From positions 1,364,001-1,428,000 of the forward strand of contig CBDCAO010000012.1 in NCBI GenBank assembly GCA_965213935.1: a stretch of 64,000 nucleotides of DNA, written 5' to 3'. Positions 1 to 8,210 of the stretch are shown here, in pieces. Each line of letters begins with the position of its first letter. The stretch's first letter is position 1. Source of the stretch: Bin52 sp965213935 (GTDB lineage: Bacteria; Pseudomonadota; Alphaproteobacteria; Thalassobaculales; Thalassobaculaceae). The notes beneath the pieces are model-generated. The model had not been told where the DNA came from, ran no database searches, and saw only the letters and a program-made list of their open reading frames with translations. Position numbers and translations under genes: made by a program.

Positions 1-2
1 TG

Positions 3-77
3 AGCCTGTACCCGCCGGCATCGCCGGATCTTGAGGGAATTGTCGCCCGACTTGATGTCGACCCGCGGCCTGGCTGA
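3..77 (+). CDS. Possible 3' end of a plus-strand gene cut by the window edge
   Basis: Frame 3 is open from the window edge to a TGA at 75-77 and gives 24 residues of ordinary protein-like composition ending in ARLDVDPRPG. The stop lies a few bases from the hemH stop on the other strand, so the two genes would converge. There is too little to name a family, and a short open frame is not surprising in GC-rich DNA, so this is only a possibility. Confidence 0.25.
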   Translation, partial: SLYPPASPDLEGIVARLDVDPRPG

Positions 78-80
78 CGA

Positions 81-1109
81 TCATTCGGGCCAGCCCGACA
101 GCTCGCGCGCGATCAGGGTCTCCAGCATGTCGATGCCGCGGGGTTCGGCATTGAGGCACGGAACATAGCTGAACTCCAGGCCGCCGGCTTCGAGAAACGC
201 CTGCCTGAACTCGATCGCCACCTCCGAGAGGGTCTCGACGCAATCGGCGGCAAATCCCGGGCTGATGACCACGACCCGGCGGCATCCCTCCGCGGGCAGG
301 GCGTCCAGGACTTCGTTCATGTAGGGGCGCAACCACTCCTGCCGCCCGAACCGGGACTGGAAGGCAAACGAGTACCGGCGGGCCGGCCAGCCCAGCCGCT
401 CCGCCAGCAGCCGGGTGGTCTTGGCGCAGTGGCAATGGTACGGGTCGCCGGCATCGAAATACCGCCTGGGCAGACCGTGAAAGGAGACCAGGTACCGGTC
501 GGGTTCCCAGTCGAGCGCATCGACATGCTCCTGCAGGCTGGCGGCCAGCGCATCGATGTAGGCGGGATCATCGTGATATGGTCCCGCCGTCCGGACCGCC
601 GGCTGCCAGCGCATGCGCTGGAGAACCCGGAACACCGCGTCGTAGGCACTGGCCGTGGTGGTGGCGCTGTATTGCGGATAGAGCGCGAAAATCAGGATGC
701 GCCGGCATCCCTTCGCGGTGAGTTCCGCGATCCCGTCCTCGATCGATGGTGAACCGTAGCGCACGGCCCATGCGACCTCGATCCGGCGTCCCGACTGGCC
801 CATGCGTTCGGCGAGCCGCACCGCCTGCTCGCGGCTGTGCACCCTGAGCGGGGACTCACCGGTCTCCGCGTCCCAGATCCCGCGATAGGTTTCGACCAGT
901 CTCGCCGGACGCAGGTTCAGGATGACGAGCCGCAACACCGGCTGCCACAAGAGCGGGTTCAGCTCGATGACACGTCTGTCGGAGAGGAACTCGGCAAGAA
1001 ACCGGCGGATCGAGCGCACGTCGAGCGCCGCCGGGGTCCCGAGGTTGATCAGGAGGACCCCGGTTCGCCCTGCCGGGACTTCCGGATGCCCTGGCACGTT
1101 ACCGGCCAT
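81..1109 (-). CDS. hemH: Ferrochelatase
   Basis: Protoporphyrin/coproporphyrin ferrochelatase inserts Fe2+ into the porphyrin ring in the last step of haem synthesis. The roughly 340-residue length is normal for the bacterial enzyme. The N-terminal VLLINLGTP signature is present. The metal-binding histidine sits in VSFHGLPRRY (about residue 211), and the catalytic glutamate in CVETLSEVAIEF near residue 293. The SFHG is followed by an HCHC cluster, reminiscent of residues used for Fe-S or metal binding in some ferrochelatases, but that role is not shown here. I start at the ATG at 1109; an in-frame GTG at 1124 would add five residues, and neither has a strong Shine-Dalgarno. It lies just downstream of infC on the same strand, so it is probably cotranscribed with thrS-infC. 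Its haem product is needed by the ccm system found further along in this window. Confidence 0.95.
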   Translation of the reverse strand: MAGNVPGHPEVPAGRTGVLLINLGTPAALDVRSIRRFLAEFLSDRRVIELNPLLWQPVLRLVILNLRPARLVETYRGIWDAETGESPLRVHSREQAVRLAERMGQSGRRIEVAWAVRYGSPSIEDGIAELTAKGCRRILIFALYPQYSATTTASAYDAVFRVLQRMRWQPAVRTAGPYHDDPAYIDALAASLQEHVDALDWEPDRYLVSFHGLPRRYFDAGDPYHCHCAKTTRLLAERLGWPARRYSFAFQSRFGRQEWLRPYMNEVLDALPAEGCRRVVVISPGFAADCVETLSEVAIEFRQAFLEAGGLEFSYVPCLNAEPRGIDMLETLIARELSGWPE

Positions 1110-1132
1110 GGAGGACAGCTTCACCCGACGGA

Positions 1133-1672
1133 CTACTTCGGAGCAATCACCATCACCATCTGCCTGCCTTCCAGCCTGGGAAAGGCCTCGACCTTGGCAA
1201 TCTCCTCCGTATCACCCCGAACCCGGTTCAGAACGTTGACGCCAAGTTCCTGGTGCGCCATCTCCCGGCCGCGAAACCGCAGCGTGACCTTGACCTTGTC
1301 GCCACCGTTCAGGAACTTGGTGACATTCTTCATCTTGACCTGATAATCGTGTTCATCAATATTCGGCCGAAGCTTGATTTCCTTAACATCAATCAATTTT
1401 TGCTTTTTCTTGGCCTCATTCTTCTTTTTCTGGGATTCGTACTTGAACTTTCCGAAATCCATGATCTTGCATACCGGCGGGCTCGCATTGGGCGAGACCT
1501 CGACCAGGTCAAGTCCGTATGATTCCGCCACGTCAATTGCATTTGACGTCAACATTACACCAAGTTGCTCCCCATCCGGGGCAATGCATCGAACCGTTTC
1601 GTGGAAAATATCGCGGTTCACCCGCGGCCCGTCCTTAGCGGGTTGCTGGTGAAAGTACGGTGGTCTGGCGAT
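1133..1672 (-). CDS. infC: Translation initiation factor IF-3, rare ATC start
   Basis: IF-3 binds the 30S subunit, prevents premature 50S joining and proofreads initiator tRNA and the start codon. The first ATG/GTG-type start in the frame (GTG at 1621) would begin at NRDIF and cut off the conserved N-terminal leader KDGPRV that IF-3 proteins carry. Extending upstream gives 17 more codons reading ARPPYFHQQPAKDGPR behind an ATC codon at 1672. An in-frame TAG lies immediately before the ATC, and a near-perfect Shine-Dalgarno AAGGAGG ends six bases upstream. ATC is therefore the start, giving 179 residues. The N domain (to about residue 85), the lysine-rich linker (ESQKKKNEAKKKQK) and the C domain are intact. 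Non-AUG starts on infC are the known basis of IF-3 autoregulation, because IF-3 rejects its own start codon. It is downstream of thrS, but rpmI and rplT do not follow. Confidence 0.95.
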   Translation of the reverse strand: MARPPYFHQQPAKDGPRVNRDIFHETVRCIAPDGEQLGVMLTSNAIDVAESYGLDLVEVSPNASPPVCKIMDFGKFKYESQKKKNEAKKKQKLIDVKEIKLRPNIDEHDYQVKMKNVTKFLNGGDKVKVTLRFRGREMAHQELGVNVLNRVRGDTEEIAKVEAFPRLEGRQMVMVIAPK

Positions 1673-1678
1673 CTACTT

Positions 1679-1685
1679 CCTCCTT
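1679..1685 (-). promoter_or_regulatory. Strong Shine-Dalgarno fixing the infC ATC start
   Basis: The minus strand reads AAGGAGG here, six bases before the ATC at 1672. It is one of the strongest ribosome-binding sites in the window. There is no ATG, GTG or TTG in the right frame and distance, which argues that the ATC codon is the initiator. Confidence 0.85.
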
Positions 1686-1724
1686 AGTGTTGTGCACACC
1701 GGCACATGCCCAGGACCATGCGGG

Positions 1725-3638
1725 TCACTCGGGCGCGGCCGCTTCGGTGCAGAGTGCATGAATGGCTTCGCAGAGCGCAAGTGTTTCCTGTGCCTTGCCG
1801 CCCAGGCGGCGAACGGCCACCGTTTCCTGTTCAGCCTCGCGCGCGCCGACCACCAGCATGACCGGGATCTTCGCCGCGCTGTGTTCGCGGACCTTGTAGC
1901 CGATCTTCTCGTTGCGCGTGTCGGTCCCTACCCTGAGCCCCGCGTCGCGGCAGCACGCGGCAACGTCGGCGGCGTAGTCCGTCGCGGCGTCGGTGACTGT
2001 TGCAACCACCACCTGAACCGGAGCGAGCCACAACGGAAAACGTCCGGCGTACTGCTCGATGAGGATGCCGAGCCAGCGCTCGATCGATCCAAGGATCGCG
2101 CGGTGGAGCATCACCGGCCGCTGCCGGCTGCCGTCCGCCGCCACATACACCGCATCGAGGCGTTCGGGCAGGACGAAGTCGACCTGCAGGGTGCCGCACT
2201 GCCAGTCGCGGCCGATGGCGTCTCGCAGCACGAATTCGAGCTTGGGGCCGTAGAAGGCGCCCTCGCCCGGATTGAGGCTGGTTTCCAGACCGGCCGCGTC
2301 GCAGGCAACCCGCAGAGCTTCCTCGGCCCGGTCCCAGGTCTCGTCCGACCCGGCCCGGACCTCGGGTCGGTCCGAAAACTTGACACGGATATTCTCGAAC
2401 CCGAAGTCGGTGTAGATCTGCCGCAGCAGGTCGCAGAACTCGATGCTCTCCGAGGTGACCTGGTCCTCGGTGCAGAAGATGTGGGCATCGTCCTGGGTAA
2501 AGGCACGAACGCGCATGATTCCGTGCAGGGCACCGGACGGTTCGTTGCGGTGACATGACCCGAACTCCGCCATGCGCAGCGGCAGGTCACGATAGCTCTT
2601 GATGCCCTGCTTGTAGATCTGCACATGGCCCGGACAGTTCATCGGCTTGAGCGCCATGATGCGTTGGTCCTCGCTTTCCGCGATGAACATGTTCTCGCGG
2701 AACTTCTCCCAGTGCCCTGACGCCTCCCACAGCGACCGGTCGATCAGCTGTGGCGTCCTGACCTCCGCATATCCGTGCGCATCGAGCCGGCGGCGCATGT
2801 GACGTTCGATTTCCCGGTACAGCGTCCAGCCCTTCGGGTGCCAGAACACCGAACCGGTCGCCTCCTCCTGGATGTGGAACAGGCCCAGGTCGCGACCGAG
2901 ACGACGGTGGTCCCGACGCTCGGCCTCCTCCAGCATCGTCAGGTATGCCTTCAGCCGTTTCTCGTCCGGCCAGACGGTCCCGTAGATGCGCTGCAACATC
3001 GGTCGGCGTGAGTCTCCCCTCCAGTAGGCGCCGGCCACACTCATCAGCTTGAAGGCGTGACCGACGTGGCCGGTGGACGGGGCGTGCGGTCCCCGGCACA
3101 AGTCGAGGAACCCGCCCTGGCGATAGAAGGACAGGGGCTGGTCCGGGCCGATCTGCTCGACGATCTCCACCTTGAACGGTTCATCGGCCCGACGGTAATG
3201 CTCGACCGCCTCCTCGCGGCTCCAGACCTCGCGACGGATTGGCTCGTCCCGGTCGACAATCTCGTGCATGCGCTGCTCGATGCGTCCGAGATCCTCGAGC
3301 GTAAACGGCGCCGATCGGTTAAAGTCGTAGTAGAACCCGTTCTCGATCGCCGGGCCGATCGTGACCTGGGTTTCCGGATAGAGTTCCAGGACGGCCTCGG
3401 CCATGACATGGGCAGCGTCGTGGCGGATGATCTCGAGCGCAGCCTCGTCCCGCCGCGTGACGAGGGACACGGCGGCATCGGTCCCGATGGCCTGGTCCAG
3501 GTCGAGTTCGCGACCGTCCACGACCGCGATCAGCGCGGCACGGGCAAGGCCGGGACCAATGTCCGCAGCAATCTCCGCGCCGGTCACCGGGCGGTCATAC
3601 TGCCGGATGCTTCCATCCGGCAAGGTGATGTCTGGCAT
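1725..3638 (-). CDS. thrS: Threonyl-tRNA synthetase
   Basis: Class II aminoacyl-tRNA synthetase charging tRNA-Thr in the cytoplasm. The 637 residues match the full-length bacterial enzyme. An N-terminal TGS domain (about 1-60) is followed by the editing domain (about 65-225) with the HxxxH pair in HDAAHVM and the cysteine in LCRGPH that hydrolyse mischarged Ser-tRNA. The catalytic core (about 240-530) carries the zinc ligands Cys in MNCPGH, His in DAHIFC and His in VMLHRAI. The C-terminal anticodon-binding domain ends the protein. The ATG at 3638 leaves a complete TGS domain. The gene lies directly upstream of infC, the arrangement seen in many bacteria, so the two are probably transcribed together. 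Confidence 0.97.
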   Translation of the reverse strand: MPDITLPDGSIRQYDRPVTGAEIAADIGPGLARAALIAVVDGRELDLDQAIGTDAAVSLVTRRDEAALEIIRHDAAHVMAEAVLELYPETQVTIGPAIENGFYYDFNRSAPFTLEDLGRIEQRMHEIVDRDEPIRREVWSREEAVEHYRRADEPFKVEIVEQIGPDQPLSFYRQGGFLDLCRGPHAPSTGHVGHAFKLMSVAGAYWRGDSRRPMLQRIYGTVWPDEKRLKAYLTMLEEAERRDHRRLGRDLGLFHIQEEATGSVFWHPKGWTLYREIERHMRRRLDAHGYAEVRTPQLIDRSLWEASGHWEKFRENMFIAESEDQRIMALKPMNCPGHVQIYKQGIKSYRDLPLRMAEFGSCHRNEPSGALHGIMRVRAFTQDDAHIFCTEDQVTSESIEFCDLLRQIYTDFGFENIRVKFSDRPEVRAGSDETWDRAEEALRVACDAAGLETSLNPGEGAFYGPKLEFVLRDAIGRDWQCGTLQVDFVLPERLDAVYVAADGSRQRPVMLHRAILGSIERWLGILIEQYAGRFPLWLAPVQVVVATVTDAATDYAADVAACCRDAGLRVGTDTRNEKIGYKVREHSAAKIPVMLVVGAREAEQETVAVRRLGGKAQETLALCEAIHALCTEAAAPE

Positions 3639-3683
3639 GGGTTGGTCGTCTCCGGAACGAAGATCGCCGCGGCCAGCGTCCGA

Positions 3684-4550
3684 TCAGTGCACGGTCCCTT
3701 CCAGGGCCGAGCCCCGGACCGTGATCCGGTGCATCAGCCGGCGCTGGCCCGGATAGTCGTTCAGTGCCCGGTGCCACGTGGCCCGATTGTCCCAGAAGGC
3801 GATCGAGCCCGGCTCCCAGCGGAACCGGCAGGTAAAGTCGGGCCGGGACGCATGGCCATAGAGATAGTCAAGCAGCGGCCGCGACTCCTCGTCGGTCCAG
3901 CCATCGAACCCGAGCGTGAACCCCGGGTTGACATAGAGTGCCTGGCGCCCGGTCTCCGGATGACGGATCACCACGGGATGGACCGCGTCCTGGCTCGCAA
4001 GATGCGGGTTGGTGATCCTGCCGACGGTGTCGTCGCCGCGCTGCGCCCGCGCCGCTCCGAACACGTGCCGGCTGGAATGGCGCGCCTTCAGGCCTTCCAG
4101 AACCGACTTCAGGCCGTCGGAGAGTGTCTCGTAGGCCCGGTACATGCTCGAGAACATGGTATCCCCGCCCGACCCGGGCACTTCGAGCGCGTACAGGATC
4201 GAGCCCATGGCCGGCTCAACATCGTAGGAATGGTCCGTGTGCCAGCTGCCGCCGATGTTGTCGCGCTGCTCGGGCTCCTTGAGGACCTGGGCAATCTGCG
4301 GATACCCGTCCACGTGGGTGAAGAACCGGTTGACGTCGATCGGAGCCCAGCGCTCGGCGAACGCGATGTGCTGTTCGGGCTTCAGGGTCTGATCACGAAA
4401 GAAGATGACCCCGTAGTCACCGAACGCGCGGCGGATCTCGGAGAACTGCTCGACGGGAACCTCACCGGCGAGATCGACACCGTGGATTTCCGCACCGAGC
4501 GCACCGGCCACCGGCCGGACGTCGATGGTCTGGTAGCGTTCGGTCATCAT
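3684..4550 (-). CDS. TauD/TfdA family 2-oxoglutarate-dependent dioxygenase (copy 1)
   Basis: Non-haem Fe(II) oxygenase that couples decarboxylation of 2-oxoglutarate to hydroxylation of a substrate. Family members cleave taurine, alkylsulfates, 2,4-D and similar compounds. The 288 residues are typical. The iron ligands His and Asp are in WHTDHSYD near residue 100 and the distal His is in TWHRALNDYPG near residue 260. The 2-oxoglutarate-binding Arg is probably in QRRLMHRITVRG. It begins with a promoter region of its own and runs towards thrS with a 45-base gap, so it could be cotranscribed with thrS or simply precede it. The substrate cannot be predicted from sequence. Two more members of this family occur at 42.8 and 46.3 kb. 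No sulfonate ABC transporter is adjacent, which weakens a taurine assignment. Confidence 0.88.
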   Translation of the reverse strand: MMTERYQTIDVRPVAGALGAEIHGVDLAGEVPVEQFSEIRRAFGDYGVIFFRDQTLKPEQHIAFAERWAPIDVNRFFTHVDGYPQIAQVLKEPEQRDNIGGSWHTDHSYDVEPAMGSILYALEVPGSGGDTMFSSMYRAYETLSDGLKSVLEGLKARHSSRHVFGAARAQRGDDTVGRITNPHLASQDAVHPVVIRHPETGRQALYVNPGFTLGFDGWTDEESRPLLDYLYGHASRPDFTCRFRWEPGSIAFWDNRATWHRALNDYPGQRRLMHRITVRGSALEGTVH

Positions 4551-4697
4551 CGGACTCCAATGGTCGGTGCGGCAGACACGGCGACTGCCCGTGCCGTTTA
4601 CCGGCTTGGTTCCGAACGATCAACCTGTTCATGTCCGGTTACCGTTCCTGGCCGCACCTGGTCTATGGTGCACCGGTGTCACTGCGGGATCGGTGCC

Positions 4698-5168
4698 GTG
4701 CGGCAATACTGGCTTATCGTGATCATCCTGATCGGCTGTCTCCTTGCAGCGCCGGCCAGGGCGGCGTGTTCCGGCACCACGCTCGAGGATGCCCGGCTGA
4801 TGGCGCTTGACGCTGCAGCCGTCCTCGAGAGGGAGGGGCCCTACGGGGCCTTTCCGAATTTCGCCGATCCGTCGGGGCCCTTCATCGACAGGGACCTCTA
4901 TGTTTTCGTGATCGACATGCTCGGGCGCATGTGGTTCAACGCGCTGTTCGCGGTCCGGCCGGGCCAGTCCATCATCGGGTCCCGCGACCGCCAGGGCCGC
5001 TTCTTTGTCCGGGAGATGATCAGGATCGCCGAGCGCCGCGGTGAAGGCTGGGTCGAGTACGACTGGATCAATCCGTGCAACGGCAGAATGGAGCCGAAAT
5101 CCACCTACGTGGTCCAGGTCGGCCCCCTGATTGTCGGTGTTGGTGTCTACGGCATGATCAGCCTGTAA
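4698..5168 (+). CDS. Secreted single Cache-domain protein
   Basis: A 156-residue protein with an N-terminal hydrophobic signal peptide (LIVIILIGCLLAAPARA, cleavage likely after ARA) followed by a small Cache-like fold. The pattern of a DLYVFVID strand, a GWVEYDWINP turn, a KSTYVVQV strand and a GVGVY end is the usual signature of single Cache domains in periplasmic sensor proteins, which bind small organic ligands. There is no transmembrane output domain, so it would act as a free periplasmic ligand binder. The start is taken at GTG 4698, directly before the signal peptide; an in-frame ATG at 4665 would add 11 residues. The long open frame upstream on the same strand is antisense to thrS and the dioxygenase gene and is not part of the gene. 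Its partner sensor is not adjacent, though a histidine kinase lies at 6-8 kb. Confidence 0.75.
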   Translation: MRQYWLIVIILIGCLLAAPARAACSGTTLEDARLMALDAAAVLEREGPYGAFPNFADPSGPFIDRDLYVFVIDMLGRMWFNALFAVRPGQSIIGSRDRQGRFFVREMIRIAERRGEGWVEYDWINPCNGRMEPKSTYVVQVGPLIVGVGVYGMISL

Positions 5169-5225
5169 CGCGGCGGCCGGAGCGGCACGCGCATTCGGGA
5201 CCATCCACATTCGGGGAGCACACGC

Positions 5226-5990
5226 ATGGAACTGTTCGATCTTTCGGGACAGGTTGCGGTCGTGACCGGCGGCAACGGCGGCATCGGCCTCGGGATGGCC
5301 GAGGGCCTTGCAGCGGCGGGCGCACGGATCCTGGTGGTCGGACGCGACCGGGAAAAGAACGCGGCGGCAGTCCGGCGCCTTCGCAAGCTCGGCCCGGACG
5401 CGCAGGACCTTGCAGCGGACCTCACGACCGACAGTGCCCCTGCCGACGTGGCGGCGGCCGCGGAGGCCGCCTTCGGCGGTCTCGACATCCTGGTCAACAA
5501 TGCCGGCGGCACGGTGCGGGGTATGCCCCAGGACCTTTCCGTGGACGACTGGCGCTGGGTCATGGAAACCAACCTGACCAGCGCGTTTCGCTGCAGCCAG
5601 GCGGCCTACCCGCTGATGCGGCGGACCGGCGCCGGCAAGATCATCAACATCGGTTCCATGTTCTCGCTGTTCGGTGCGCCCTATTCCGCGGCCTATGCGG
5701 CCAGCAAGGGCGGGATCGTGCAACTGACGAAGGTCCTGGCCACGGCGTGGGCGGCGGACGGCATCCAGGTCAACGCGGTGCTGCCCGGCTGGATCGAGAC
5801 GGCCCTGACCCGACAGGCCCGTGAGGAGGTCCCGGGACTGTATGAACGCCAGCTTGCACGGATGCCCGCGGGGCGCTGGGGCACGCCGCAGGATCACGCC
5901 GGTATCGCCGTGTTTCTTGCCAGCCGGGCGTCCGACTACGTCACGGGCGTCTCGATACCTGTGGACGGCGGCTTCTCCATCTCGGGGTAG
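5226..5990 (+). CDS. Short-chain dehydrogenase/reductase, gluconate 5-dehydrogenase-like
   Basis: NAD(P)-dependent oxidoreductase of the classical SDR family with 254 residues. The cofactor motif TGGNGGIG is at residues 13-20, NNAGG near 90, the catalytic Ser in NIGSMFS near 142, and the active YAASK Tyr-Lys near 155-159. The C-terminal YVTGVSIPVDGG is the usual SDR substrate and dimer segment. Overall it resembles gluconate 5-dehydrogenase or 2-deoxy-D-gluconate 3-dehydrogenase types, so a sugar acid or polyol is a reasonable substrate guess only. A GGGGAG-like ribosome site precedes the ATG. It converges on the histidine kinase gene with only six bases between the stops. Confidence 0.9.
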   Translation: MELFDLSGQVAVVTGGNGGIGLGMAEGLAAAGARILVVGRDREKNAAAVRRLRKLGPDAQDLAADLTTDSAPADVAAAAEAAFGGLDILVNNAGGTVRGMPQDLSVDDWRWVMETNLTSAFRCSQAAYPLMRRTGAGKIINIGSMFSLFGAPYSAAYAASKGGIVQLTKVLATAWAADGIQVNAVLPGWIETALTRQAREEVPGLYERQLARMPAGRWGTPQDHAGIAVFLASRASDYVTGVSIPVDGGFSISG

Positions 5991-5996
5991 GCGGGC

Positions 5997-8210
5997 TCAA
6001 CCGCCGCTGGCGGCCGCATCGGCGCCGCCCGGCTCATTGTCCAGTCTGCCGGTCGCGGCCAGCAGCGGAATGTAGATGATCATTTCGGTAAACGAGCCGG
6101 TCTCGGTGTCGACCTCGATCCTGCCGCCGTGCTCCCGGACGATGTCATTCGACAGCGCCAGTCCGAGCCCGGTTCCCTTGTCCGTGGGCTTGGTGGTGAA
6201 GAACGGGTTGAAGATCTTGTCGAGAACCTCGGCCGGAATTCCGATGCCGTTGTCACGGACGCGCACTTCGACTTCATGGTCGAGCTTGCGCGTCGAGATG
6301 CGCAGGAGGGGCTGGTAGACTTCGGTCTCCTCACCGGCCTTCCTTTCTTCCTGGACGCGGCGCCGTTTTTCGTTCGTCGCGTAGCAGGCATTGCTGACCA
6401 TGTTGAGGAACACCCGTCCGAGATCCTGCGGCACCACCTCGATCTCAACCATGTCAGGGTCGAGATCCTGGCTGATCTCCATCTGGAACCCGGTGTCGGC
6501 CGCACGGGCGCTGTGATAGGCGAGCCGGGCGTGCTCGTCGAGCAGCGTGTTGATGTTGGTCGGGAACCTGTCACCCGACCCGCGGCCCATCAGCAGCATG
6601 CTCTGGACGATGCTGTCGGCCCGCTGGCCATGATGGCGGATGATGTCCAGGTTGCCCTTGAGATCCTCGCGAATGTCCTGGATCATCTCCAGACCTTCCT
6701 TCTGCTCTTCGTTGTCGTTGTCCGGCTCACCGACAACTGTCTGGAATTCTTCCATCATTTCATCCATGAGCTCTTGCGAACTCTCGGCATAGTTCTTGAT
6801 GAAGTTCAGCGGGTTGCGGATTTCATGCGCAACCCCGGCGGTGAGTTCGCCGAGTGCTGCCAGTTTCTCCCGCATCACGATCTGGTCCTGAGCCGTCTCG
6901 AGGTTCTCCATCGTGTCCTCGAGCTGTTGGTTCTTGCTCTGGAGTTCCTCCGCCAGCTTCTCGACCAGATTGAGCCGCTGCACCTCGAGCGCGTGTCGCC
7001 GGAACACTTCGAGCGCAGATGACATTTCGGAGATCTCGTCGCGCCCGGAGACCTCGACGGCCTCCTCGAGGTCGCCATCCGCCATGCGGCGCATGCGCGA
7101 CGACAGCAGCGCGATGCGGCGGACCAGCACCCGCCCGATGAACAGCCAGCCGATGAGCACCGCTCCGACAACGCTGAGCAGGCTGAGCACCAGAAGGATG
7201 CGCTGACCGATGGTGATGGCCTCTGACGAAGCCCTGGTCGCGTCCCGGGCGCTCGACTGTGCGGTATCGACCAGTCGGCCTGTCTCGAACAGCAGTTCGT
7301 TGGCGAGCGCCCGGTTCTGGATCAGCAACGCCGTCTGGCGTTTCAGGACCCCGAATTCCTGGACCTGGAGCACAAGGCTTCCCCGCTCGCCAGTACCCAG
7401 CTCCCGCAAGCCCCGATAGGCCTCGACCAGATTGTCCTTGAGCAGGCCCTCTCCGAGGGCGTCGAGCCGGCGACGGATGTCGCGCTCGACGGCGTCAAGC
7501 CGCTCTCGCAGCGGCTCGAGCCGTGTTTGGTCCCGGACGTTGAAGACGTTGCTGACGATCTGGTTGTACACTGCCGCCATGGAATGGAGTTCCTCGAAGA
7601 TCCGGTAGCGCGTGAACACTTCCTCGGAAAGGTGTTCGTCGGGAGAAGCCGGTGGCTCTCCAAGGGTGTGGTATCCGGTGACGGCATAGAACAGCTGATC
7701 GTCGATCGCGGGCACGAGCAGTCCGGTCAGCTTCCGGTAGGCGACAGCGATCTCGTCGCGCAGCTGGTCGCGCTCGGCCTCCTGGACAAACCGGGCACGG
7801 ACCGCATGCTGGACGGCTGCTATGTTGTCATCGAGCGCCCTGCCCCAGGCGATGACGCGCCGGGCCTGCGGATCGTCGACCGAGAGCGCATCCAGACGGT
7901 CGCTGAAGGTCTTGCGGTCCTGCACCACGGTGCCCGCGACCCGGTTGAACTCGGTATCCGATGGCGCGCTGACCAGCCGCGGGGCCGCGGTGGCCAGCGC
8001 GTTGCCGCCCTGGGCAATGGCAAAGGCGGTGGCAAGCGCCGGGACACTCTCGTTGGTGACCCGCGACTGCACCTCACCGACCCTGCTGAAGAACACCCAG
8101 CCGACAAGACTCGCCGCAACGGTCATAACAACGGCGGCACCGATACCCAGGTAGAGCTGGGTCGAGATCCGGGACCACGTGTCCACCATGCGCTGCAGCC
8201 AGGGTTTCAC
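5997..8210 (-). CDS. Membrane sensor histidine kinase with large periplasmic helical domain
   Basis: A 737-residue hybrid-free kinase. A first membrane helix lies near residues 20-42 and a second near 335-358. They enclose a roughly 290-residue, mostly helical, charged periplasmic region resembling the TorS-type four-helix sensor. A HAMP linker and a long coiled coil follow. The dimerisation helix contains the phospho-acceptor His462 in GVAHEIRNPLNFIKNY, and the HATPase domain has the N box (FLNMVSNACYAT), G1 (DNGIGIP), F (NPFFTTK) and G2 (GTGLGLALS) motifs. The start overlaps the stop of the binding-protein gene by four bases, so the periplasmic binding protein is very likely the receptor that presents a ligand to this kinase. 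The likely output is the receiver-phosphatase encoded first in the same operon. It could alternatively act on an unlinked regulator. Confidence 0.93.
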   Translation of the reverse strand: MKPWLQRMVDTWSRISTQLYLGIGAAVVMTVAASLVGWVFFSRVGEVQSRVTNESVPALATAFAIAQGGNALATAAPRLVSAPSDTEFNRVAGTVVQDRKTFSDRLDALSVDDPQARRVIAWGRALDDNIAAVQHAVRARFVQEAERDQLRDEIAVAYRKLTGLLVPAIDDQLFYAVTGYHTLGEPPASPDEHLSEEVFTRYRIFEELHSMAAVYNQIVSNVFNVRDQTRLEPLRERLDAVERDIRRRLDALGEGLLKDNLVEAYRGLRELGTGERGSLVLQVQEFGVLKRQTALLIQNRALANELLFETGRLVDTAQSSARDATRASSEAITIGQRILLVLSLLSVVGAVLIGWLFIGRVLVRRIALLSSRMRRMADGDLEEAVEVSGRDEISEMSSALEVFRRHALEVQRLNLVEKLAEELQSKNQQLEDTMENLETAQDQIVMREKLAALGELTAGVAHEIRNPLNFIKNYAESSQELMDEMMEEFQTVVGEPDNDNEEQKEGLEMIQDIREDLKGNLDIIRHHGQRADSIVQSMLLMGRGSGDRFPTNINTLLDEHARLAYHSARAADTGFQMEISQDLDPDMVEIEVVPQDLGRVFLNMVSNACYATNEKRRRVQEERKAGEETEVYQPLLRISTRKLDHEVEVRVRDNGIGIPAEVLDKIFNPFFTTKPTDKGTGLGLALSNDIVREHGGRIEVDTETGSFTEMIIYIPLLAATGRLDNEPGGADAAASGG

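Noticed and set aside
3057..4697. Long plus-strand open frame upstream of the Cache protein
   Set aside because: It lies antisense to thrS and the dioxygenase and its translation is low in hydrophobic residues and rich in Arg and Asp. Only the last 157 codons form a real gene.
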